From Sipunculus nudus (Eukaryota; Annelida; Sipuncula; Golfingiida; Sipunculidae), in NCBI GenBank assembly GCA_026874595.1, contig CM049322.1, positions 54,506,886 through 54,570,885 on the forward strand: DNA of 64,000 nucleotides. Reading direction: 5' to 3'. The translations under genes and the position numbers were made by a program. Of this stretch, positions 50,201-62,200 are shown piece by piece. Position 1 is the first letter of the stretch; every line of letters begins with the position of its first letter. The notes beneath the pieces are model-generated. The model did not search any database, had not been told where the DNA came from, and was given only the letters and a program-made list of their open reading frames with translations.

Positions 50201-53200
50201 GGCTGAGCATCATGACCAATGGGTCACTTGCTTTTGCAAATATTGAGCTGTCTCTCATTTTGTTCTAATTTGATTACAGGTCATAGAAGAGAGGAATCAT
50301 GGGTGTGAAGATCACAGTTTGCGTGTTTATCTTTATACAACTGATTCAGAACTTCAACGCTGCTGCCGACGCCAAAAATCTGGTTATTAACGACCAGCCT
50401 CCTCATCTCCATCACTGCCCGGCCAAGTGTCATTGTGAGATGCTTAATAACCTTGACCTCATAAAGATCAATTGTTCAAACATGGGTCTTACAGAAATGC
50501 CAAACCATCTACCAAAGGGGGCACCAATTGTGTTTATCGCAAAAAATAACCTGATCTCAAAGCTACAATACCAAGGTTACCTCCACAGGATACAGACTCT
50601 TGATCTCGGACATAATAAAATAAACGTCATCACTTTAGAAGCTTTGATGGAGCTGCGTAAGGTACATGAACTGTACCTGAATAACAACGATCTCACTGTT
50701 CTTCCAAGAGGCACTGCAGATATCCGATTCCCACAACTTATCAACCTTGACCTATCCCAAAATCCTTGGGCATGCCGCTGTAATCAGCAATGGTTCAGAA
50801 ACTGGCTGTTTGACCTTGAGGGAGCAGTTTCCAACCTTGACGACACAACCTGTGGAAGTGGCCCTCAAGCTGGGCAGAAAGTAACAGGTCTGACTGATAA
50901 TTACTTCAGCTGTTCGTCAGAGGGAGCCAGTTTTAAACCTATTGTCATGGCAACCTTGGTTACCATGAGCAGTTTCTTGATTTTAGCGATTCTTTTGTTT
51001 CTGTTGAGTAAGTTACTCAACAGAGGATGTCATGCCAGGGACCCTCAGCGATCTCCCCTGTACCCAACGAATGTGTAACAAAAAACACACAGTGCTGATT
51101 ATGATTTTATCATTAACTGCCAAAACTATCACCGGCACCCTAAATTTCTGCCTCAGTGGATGTGATCATAATTCAGCCAGCAATTCAGACCCACACCAGA
51201 AAAGCAGTCAAAATTGGAAAATGTGTAAAAATCCATCAAATATTAAATCAATAGAAAAACAGTTCTGATTGCTATATTATTGTCACAAACTGTTTATAAT
51301 GCTTTTGTATTTTATTTACAGTGGTACTATGTGCCATCTAGAGCACTTATTGACCTGATTACTGAGTATCGTACTGAGAACTGACTGCAGGGAGTACTGA
51401 AACATTAACTGTCAATGTGATGTATAATCAACATGAGTACAGAATACCATGTAAACTGCATCGGTTCTAATGGGTGCTGGTCACAGTGAACTCAGTATGA
51501 GAACTGAGTGAATCACAAAGTACTCAGTGATCTAACATTGATTATTTATCATGAGTACTACTGAGTACTGATCAAGGGTGAGGAGTGAAGATGGACTGGT
51601 GTAGCAGAAGTGATAAGTGTCAAATTGGAGCACCAAGTATTCAGATTTAATGTATGTAATATTAAACCAAGGTTAGATCATAAAGAGGAATCAATACTGA
51701 CAATGATAGACGTCTGGATGTGATTCTGCTGAATACTGTGAGCTGGTTTTATCAGATACTTAGCATTTATTGATAATGATGATATCCAACCACTGAAGAT
51801 TTATTGTAAAAATTTGACATCAAGAACTACTCACTATATAGTGAAGTATCAAACGCAGAGATCAAATTTTGCTTGGTGCTGTCAGATAGACAGGTATATA
51901 CCTTAATTAGCAGTAGTTATCACCAGGTGGTGATTACAGTGCCTTGATCAGGAAATGTTACCTCACACCTTCCATGAAGATCTCACTGATGTTTCTGAGA
52001 AAATGTGGACTGGTCTCTTCTCATAGACTTTTGATCTTAGGTACACATCAAAGGTCAAACTTGAGGCAAAAGAGGCCTGTGATTGGTAGATCTACAGCCA
52101 ATCTCAGCAGGGTTAGCAGAAATGCTTAACTGTATTGTGGGACTGAATTTTAATAACTGAAGGCAAAAACAGGATTACTGAGACTTGTCTAGAGTATGGA
52201 GACGGTCTCATATGAAACGTGTAACAAAATGGTTGCTGTTTACACTTTCAGGTGGCTACAGTCATAAGGCTACAAATTTGAAGCCAGGGAAGTTATCATC
52301 TTTTATTGTACCTATAATAAGTTTGTAGTTTTGTATATAATTTTTATTGAAACATTAATGTAAATAGTGTATACAAAAACATGTTTATCACTTTATGGCT
52401 TATTTTTCATACCATGTATACCATGTTGCTGAATGTATTACATCATACAGAAGGCACTATATATCATGGACACCTGTCTTTTATGAACACCTTTACATCA
52501 TGGATACCTCTCTTTTATAGTATCTTCCTATGTGCAAAGCTCTCATATTGCATCACCAAACAGCCATGACAGCTATATCATAGATAACATACTGTCTCAA
52601 ACAGGATGGAGCTGAAATCCAAACTACCAGTTAAATTCAACATATCAGAAGTAAAAATCAATAGCAAAATCAGTGGGTATCCTAAATAGAAAAGGACACA
52701 TGCACCAGAAACCTGATGGGTTAACAAGCCTTTATATAATTGGTCAGATTCTTGATGACATTCTTGTAATTACTTAGCTTCATGAATAATACAAGTTATG
52801 ATTCTAATGGTATAAGAGTGCGTCAATTAGCCGATCAGATGTTTTGAGCAACTTATTTCTGACAAACAACATTTACATAACACTTCTTATATGACAGCAG
52901 CAATGTAGTCGAGTCCCCCCTCCCCCCACCCAATCCAACCCCCCACCCCAAGTTCAAGTCTGAGTCCAAGACACTCAAGCCCAAGTCCAATCTGAGAGTT
53001 TTGAGTCCCAGACTGGCTCCTCCTGAGTCTTTCTGAATACGAGTCTGAATCCAAAATGTCTTAATTTGACAAAGCACTGTAAACTGGGGATATGAGATCA
53101 TTATGTGTATCAATATTATGTCAGTTTATACATGCATTTTACTTCAATATTGCAACCAACTCCTCAAGCGTATACAGGTTTTGGTGTATAATCTAAACTT

Positions 53201-56200
53201 TTGTAAAAATCTGCCATTTGTTCACACACGTCATATAGGTTTTCAAATGCGGATGTCAGTCCTTATATGAAAGTTTTTTTTTTCGACTGTACTTGAGTTG
53301 GACTTGGTGTGATTTCTCAAGTCCTGACTGTGGAGTCCATATGCAAGTCTGAGTCCAGGACTCTCTAGTCCAAGGTCGAGACCCTGAAAAAGTGGACTCA
53401 AGTCCAAGTCCAGACTTGCATACTGTATCACTGTATGACACTGATATTGTACTGAGGCTACTGATACAAACACATCTGATGACACTGATAATATATCAGA
53501 CTTGATTTAATGATACATAGATCATTGTACTAGTGTCTGATCATAGCCCTAGAGTATACCTGATGAGATACAACTCTCCAGAATTATAACTTATCATCAC
53601 AGATTATAAAAATCTGTTATATCTAGTGAATGTAATGATATCATCTTTAAATGTAAATAGTCTCATATAATTAACCATTTAGTTGTACATTTTTGTACAT
53701 AAACCTATATACATGTAGGAATCTGTAATTTTATACTGTACAGAAAATTATATGCATTGTGTTAAAAATGAAAGTATTGGATGTTGTTATCTGATTGACT
53801 GTCTTGTGTCAACTGATCATGCATATTACACAAGCATCTACCATTTATCATTTACATAAAATTGCTTTGCCCTTTGGTAAAATATACATTCTTTAGCCAT
53901 CTCTACTACAGGCAGATCAATACGCTTGCACATTGAAATAAAATGTTGATTTAAGATGTTGATTCACTGCTGTTTACATGAATAGTTACATAGATGAAAT
54001 ATAATAAGGATAATTATTAATATTTGCTTTTTAATGCAGTGAGCTTGTAAGAACAGTAAAAATGTTTAAAATGTATTGGAGAATTTTTATTTTTTTTAAA
54101 TAAAAGGGAAAATTACTTTTGCACCGTGAATAAGGTTGTATATAAAAAGAAATCTTTTATATCAAATATAACAAGACTTACACAGGTATAACAGGTGTCT
54201 CCTCAGTGTTATATTCAGGAAAAGAATGTGCAGGGAATAATAATCATATAGTCAGTATATATTGTTTATAGCTCTGAGTATATTGTAATGCTTATTGTCA
54301 CCGAGTCAGCCTGACCAAAACAAAGGCCTCGTCTCCACAGTAGTGTAACCCTTTACCACCAGGGGTCTCTCCCAATAACTGAAATCCATGTGTCCCTTAC
54401 ACGACACTTAACCTTTAAAACTGACTAAATTGAGCACTGACTTCTTATCTTAAGCACATAATCTATCATCCACTTTTTGAAAACATGCATGTCATAATAA
54501 TTATAATGATGAGGAAATGAGCAGGAGGTGGGCTTATTAAACTTGTGTGTATGAATTACTGACACACACATAGTAAAAATATTTCCCCAGTTGATATGAC
54601 TTATTATCTCATGTCATGTGCACAGATTAATACCCTTTGCACATGTTTGATTTACTAGTGTACTCAGTGTACTATGACAATAATCGTTCTGCCCCAGTCT
54701 CCAACCAGGATCCATTTATTTGTTCAATCCCTGTACCAAAGGCTGCTGATATGTGTATCAATGGTATGTCACAACTTAAATCATGGTTGTTCAAATTTTA
54801 TATTTACTGAATCAAAATGTGTTACCATGTTTCCCAAATTATGCATTTATTTGATTCAGTAAGATTAATGTCATTTACATTGTATTATTATTAATATGTT
54901 TTCTGAATAAATTTTATTAATTGAAACTGATTGGTTGTTTCTGTTTGGGACAGTTGTCCCTGCTTTTAGGGACCACCCTCTCTGCAAATGAAAAATGTTT
55001 GGTAATTGCAGGTTGTCAACTGAAAAATAGAATGTGAAATATGCTTACCATTTACTGAGCATGTGTATTTTAGTTTCGCTAACAAATCTGACCAAAGACA
55101 GAAGTGTCTGAGCAAAAATTGGCGCATTTCCTAAATCAAGAAGTATATGGTGATGTCAGTTGATTTGTCAGAGCCACTTGCTTCACAGCAGAGGACAAAA
55201 TGGCAGTGTCCCAGTTATAATTGGAGTATTTACTAAATTATCAAGTACATCAGTGTAATATTTCCTTAATGCTACAATAACTTTAAAGTAAAGATATTTG
55301 CTTTACCTAAATATTTTATTCTACAATATTTTCCCATTGGAAGCGCAAGTTAACCAACCATGTCTGCTGATTAGTCATTGTGATTTGCTGACTGAGACAC
55401 TCAAGGATAAAATTCAAACTGTAAGATTGCCCTGGGTAGCAAAACGGCCATTCTATGCAATGCATGATGGGAATGCTAACAGGGCCATCAATAACTAATG
55501 GGGAGCAGCAACAGCATCAAACAATGGCGTTATCACCCTGTAAACACTTGCTGAAAAGTACAGGTATTGATCGGTGTGCTATATGAGCAAGGGAAAAACA
55601 GTAGTTAACAGCAGGTGGTTGTCTGATCCATGGTTCCCTCAAACCAGGAACCACCATATATGGTCCTGCTATAGTAGATATATTGAACTAGGGTTTGCTT
55701 TGGCATGATTATCTTAATTTAAAATTTGTCAACTACATCTTATATATTGTTAGCTGCGGATCATGGCCCATGAGTCTCTTTCATTAACTTTATAGAAATC
55801 CAAGAGACCCACGGGCAATGATGCTCAGCTTTTATGAAAAGATTTGCTCAGTGCAGCTGTTATCAATTAATGAAATTTATCAGGCTTGCTTAAATGGTAA
55901 TCTACTATGCTTTACCATCAAACTTCACTTGTGTCATGCTTATTAATATTGTGGGCTGGGTATTAGCAATGGTAGGACCATATAGCTGCATTTATGTCAT
56001 GCAAAGTACAACAGCAGCCACAGTGATCTATAGCACTATTCTGGCCCTGTAACATTAGAGAATCTATGATCAGTGACTTAGCGTCAGAGTGCCTTTACAT
56101 CCGTCAATGAGGACTGCACTGTAAGGCGCTACATGGATGCAAATATTTTTGTTGTTTTTTAAAATGCCTCATGGCCTACCAGTACACTGTCACTTTACAT

Positions 56201-59200
56201 AAACCAGGCCAACTGTTAGCTGTTAGTATACTTTCTAACAACACCTACCATGTGCAAGAAAGGTTCCATTTTAACTCAGTGCATTGGTAATCCCTCTGAA
56301 TATTTGTTGAAATTGTGACTGCCTGAAAGCAAGCATGGCTTGCACGGATTACTGGACAAAAGCCAACTTGTACACTTTACAGGAAATGACACTTTACCAT
56401 AGAGACAAATTCTCAGTTTGGTGAGTGAGTTCACATGTTTTTGTTTGTGTTAAATCATCATTCATATCCTTAAGATTACTGGCTGTTTACCACAGTATCA
56501 ATTCAACTGGATAATTGAGGGCTGCAGTACATTTCCCTGAAAGGCTTGTATGATGTATTCATGGTTAAGTGATCTAATCAAGACCTCAGTCCTGAATGAT
56601 GTCAAAGTACAACTGGGGTCAACAGGTGTCAAAATCTGAAATATCATTTGTGACCACCAGAGGGATTCCATGATGGAAGGATGAAAGTATATATCAGCTT
56701 ATCCCCAGTAAAAGTGCAGGACTTGACTGAATCAATAGTGCCAGCTGTAACCACAAGGTGGCCTTAGCAGACAGATTATGTGAGGAAGGAGCACCAACCT
56801 TGATAGAGTTGTAGAAAGCTTCAAAAAGACCAACGCTCTTGGAGCTGAGCTGCAGGTTGACCACACCCTCGAGGGTGAGGGTGATACCCTGATGTGAGAG
56901 CTCTCCCTTACTGACAACAACCACTGTCCCAGCTACCACATCCTGAATAAATAAACAAAACAAAATAGTGACATTTTAATTAAAGAGGTAATACATACAA
57001 ATTATGAATCAATCCACTCAGAAATCTCACACTAAGTCACCTGGGAGAACCATAAATTTACTTAGTGATCTTTACATTTAATTATATATTTCCTTCACCT
57101 TTTTTTGTACTCACTTGTATGGTGTTCTGAAATTCACTGATGCTCTAACCAAAATATTGTTGAGGCAACTAGTTCCTGAATTTTTATGTTAAAAGAATAA
57201 AATAATGAACTTGTACAAATTGTACAGAGCAATATTATATAACCTGGGAAACCGGCATATACCTCATTAAATCATTTAAATTTGCTTCAATTTTTTTTCT
57301 AAAATATTACAGTATTAAATTAATTACACAATAGTAAACAGAAGTCTGTGGGAGTGTTTTATTAGCCTGCCATTGCAGACATTATTAAAGGGGCCCAATC
57401 ACCTATCTGACCTTTGTAAACTAAAGATAATCCCTTGCAGCTTTTAAAAAGTATGACAGAAAACGTAGATATCACCACACACAGGCTGCTTGTTTTGTTT
57501 ATATCAACATGTTTTGAAATACGAGGGGGCCCGCCAAAATAAACAAAACAAATTCAACAAGGGCATCTAGCAGCAAGTCAGATAAGCCAGAGCTTTGCTA
57601 ATGGCATTTTGCAACAAAACACTTTCGACCTCCGCATATATGCAACCTACCACCTTAGATTACATGTTTTTTCCGTTTGTCAACATTGCTTTGTTTACAA
57701 ACATGTTGTTGATAAACAAGTTCATACATCCTTCATGAAGTGTTATAAGAACTAATAACAACTAAATTACCCTTACATCATCAATATATATACACGGAGG
57801 AAGCCAGAAATCAAAATATTCTTTTTCAAAAGGTAGGTGAATGGACACCTTTAGCAAGGGACCAATGGGCCGCTATACCCAGCTGAAGTTTACGTTGAAG
57901 GTGTAAAATAATATTGAATGGAGATAAAGCCTGTAAGGAAGAGGTTATAAAGGCCATGGTTAGTTGATATGATTGGTTTGTATTGATGAGTAAGGAAGAG
58001 TTGCAAATAATATATTGTGACTTGAATATGTGTTTTCACATGTTGAAACTGAAGCATGTGAGCAGCTTGTGAACATAAGATCTATACTTTTACCATTATC
58101 ATTGGTTGGCTTTTTGATAAGCTGTTGACAGTCCAGCAGTTTACACATTTGTTAAACCAGATCCTATTTTTTTATTGAACCAATTTTTTTCCAAATTGTA
58201 TAAAATGTATACAGTTGCAAATTGCAATACAACTAATGACCCCAGTCCATTTGTGCAAGGAGGTTGGGGGGGGGGGGGGGGGAGGAATTGTGCTAGTTAC
58301 AACATCTTTTTATATACATACAGGATATTAAACTTAATTCAACAGTGCTTACATGAATAAAAGTTGATAGACAATTTAGTACTTGAAACTGAGAGAGAGC
58401 CAGACATGTAGACAAGCACAGCAGTTCACTTTTTTATCTATTCTGCTGAGGCCGGAAAATAATATATGAGGTTTGAAACAGATGATGATAGCAATACAAT
58501 AGAAATAAAGCTAATGTCTCCAGTGCACAGGTGCATGGAGTCAATGGCAGGCAGTGGGGGTGGGGAGATGGTGGGCATATACATTCAAGATATAAAATTT
58601 AATTCAGATGAGGTTACATAGTAGAAAAAGTTTATTTACAATTATTAAATATTAATAAAAACAGGCAGAGAGATGAAAAAACAAAGCAAATCACTTTATA
58701 TCCCATTCTACTGAGGAACAAAAATAATGAACAAATGTTTGCAAATGATCCTCATTTTTTTATGTAATCCCATCTTTCTTCAGTTTATACATATTATACA
58801 TTTGCAGTATAGCATATTTATCTGAATATATGTTGAATTCTACTTTGCACCTTCATTTATCAGTAAATTTGTCAGATAACAACATTTTAGGCATGCAGAT
58901 GTTATTTTATTGTTTTTTTTAACATAAATACATTTGATAAATTTGCAAAACAATAAATATCTGAAAATAACATCTGATTCAGAATTCACATTTCAACTTT
59001 TACATGAGGAGACTTGATAATAAGTGTACACCTGTTACAGCAGGGGTGCTCTCCCAGTGTTGCATTAGAATTCAGGATCAGCAGGCAGAGCCTATCAAAT
59101 GACATACATTAACCAGAAGTGGGCTGCCTGGAGCTTGACAATGCAAGTGAAAACAATACAGCCTCTGATAAACTTAATAACTAGCCTAATCTTTTAGGTT

Positions 59201-62200
59201 TTATTTTCAAATTTTATAATTTAAAAGATTGAATCCTTATATGTGCATACTGTGAAAATTAAATCAAATTTACTGACAAGAAGAATGTGCCATAGTCAAA
59301 GTTTGGACAAGTTTAAGGTATTGATTTTATATAATTTTGTGAATAACTTACATAGCTTTTACAAGATTATGTTCTACTTTTGGGTATGCAACTAAATTTT
59401 GATTAAACAAAGTTATATCTATGGAAAAAAGTCTCTAGCTTTAACATCATTCATGTTGAGTGAGTAAATATTTTTCCTGATTTTTCATAAAATGCATTAT
59501 GTTTATAACTTACATAATACTGACCTTATTTCTATCATGTACATAGGAAATATATAAAGAAGAATTTTTATGGTAATTATGAGGAAAAGGTGGTTTACAA
59601 AAATTAGGCAGTCCTGAAGTGTGATAATAGGTTTTTAATGGAATACTAGCAATTACCCATGCTACGCCCGTTTTTGGGCGAGCATTTAGTTCTGATGTCA
59701 AATAGTCTGTCATAGTTTCATGTCTTGGGTGTACAATGTTACTGTCTCTTTGAATCCGACATTTGGTATAAGTGTTCTGTCTCTGAGTTATTCTTGTGTC
59801 GGAGTCTGAATGACCTGGACGAATACGTTCTTGTCCGAATGGTGGAATGTCTTCGGGCAAACCTGGAGCATATGTATGTCAAAAATCACGGCAAACCGTA
59901 GTGTCAGAGGAGACATGTAAATTCACACAAATCGTGTTACCCTATTAATATATAGATCCATTATCTGCATGGTGTTATGGATAAAACTCTAAATGAAGCC
60001 GAGAGGTTGGCCGGAGAATTTTCGAAGAATTTGATATGTTAAATAAAATCATTTTTATATTAAAAAATATATATTATGCTGAACATAGCCATTTAAAGTT
60101 GCACTCCGCGCCCGTGAATCCGCCAGCAAAGGAACCTGTTATAATGTTTTCCAGTGATACAGTCACTGCATTCAGTCAGTGTGTTGAACCCAGATCCCAC
60201 TCCGGATCCCGGAACCCAAGAAAAATTTGTAATTCTTAAACTCTCATGGTAATTTGTCCAGATATTTTAGCATAATCATATCTAAAGACATATTTTATAT
60301 TATGTTTGGTTAAAACATAAAAAAATAGTCTGTTTTGCAACAAAATTTGATAAAAAAAAACACTTACGGACCCTGGGGCACGGACCTCACGGATTACACG
60401 GACCCCGTTTTCTCGTTGTTTTACCATTTCTTTAGTACATACATGGATTTGTCATCATGTTTAGCCATGACACATTTGTGATTTATTATTGTGTTAGTAT
60501 CTGTATTTTTACATTTCTGTCTCAGTTTTTATTCATAATTTTATATTTGCTATTTATTTCATTTGTGTAGCGTTTTAAAAAGTATTATAATTTAAAACAT
60601 TTACAAAATCATTATTTTGGAACCTGTAGTTGCTTGAAATGGAAGTAATCAACAATTCCTTTCGGTATTTATATTATTGCCAACTTTAAAATTGCATGGT
60701 TGTTATGAACGGAGCACGAAACCTGATGTTACGTGGAAGTGCTCTGATATATCAGTCTCAGGTCCGCTCAACTGTTAGTGCACTTCAAATTAAATCTCCC
60801 TCACTGTGTCCGCACTAATATATTTTCATTTAGAATAAGAAATATTATATTTACTTTTTAGTGTGTGACATGAGTGCTATTTTTGTCCTCTTTTAGTCAT
60901 AAATAAAAATATGAGCGGTGGTTACTGGTTACTCCAGTCTAATGGAGGGATGGACACACAATGGACAATGGGTTACAATAGCTCAGATGACTAATTCTCA
61001 GCTGAGCTAAAAAAGGACTCTGGGCCCATAGGCAGGGGGCTGGACCCCTTTGGATCCCAATCTAGATCCACCACTGCAAATGTGAGAGAAGACCTTGGTT
61101 TATAGAATTTGAAAGGGTCTTCTATGAATGATGGAGGTGCACAGGTAGAAATCAACTGATGTGATAGGGATCACCTTTGGACAGGTCATGTATGACAGAT
61201 TCTGTAGTTGGGCCCAATATAACCCGAGATGTATGGACTCCATTGATTGATCTGTGATGGAGTCTGACCGTCTGGCCGTGAGAGTCCACTCTGCAGTACT
61301 TGGAGGGAACGTATACATGAAATACCAGTGCTTGTTGTGCGATAGCGAAGCAATCATGTGTTCATATATAGAAATAAACCTAATATGTATTAATTATATC
61401 AATGTAACACCTTAATGCACGCCTGTAGATGTTTTTTATTCTTTGAATTCCTGGAGTTCAGTTGTTGCCATCCTTCGACGGGGAGTTTTATATATGCCCG
61501 ACGGAGACGAAGCAAAATCTGATTTCATTTAGAGTAAGTGTCCATACTTTCTTGTATACTGATCATTCAGCAAAAGTTTTGGTCCTAACACAGTCTAATC
61601 ATCTGTATTAATGATAATATGTCGGGGATGTTTGGTGTCCTCACGCTACACATGGCATGTACAGGGGTCTGAGGGTTTGCATGGCTGATTAGATAATGGT
61701 AGGGGCTGAGGCTATCAGCACGACCGTCGTGCCGATAAGAAGTACAATCCGCACGACAGCCTCTCATATTATAATATAAAACCTAACCACTGCTAATAAT
61801 ATGGCTGGTAACAGACCCCTCAGCACAACAGAACTATCTAAAATTTGTAGATGCTGGGTTATTTACGTAAACTTAATACTTACATAAAGTTACAAGTTAG
61901 ACACAATTGGTGCACTGGAAAAGCCTGGGCCCGGCCTATTACACAGATATTCCTTGGCCAGCTGTCATATAGCAAGTACTTTGTGTAGTTTGTGGTATGT
62001 TTATTTCTGTTAATGAGTTTTGTTTTGTATCAATTTCCCAAAAATTATAATTCCTCTGATATTTAAGTAATTATTTTATGAAAATTTAATATATATTTAG
62101 TGTACGACACATGGAACACATGGCTGTCGTGCGGATAAGAAAGGTAATCCGCACGACGGTCGTGCGGATAGACACTACCGATTAGATAATGGTATGGTCA

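Noticed and set aside
59510-59860. 116-codon minus-strand frame
   Set aside because: Spans the junction between unrelated repeat DNA and a pearl-like core unit; no recognisable domain. Possibly part of an unknown element.
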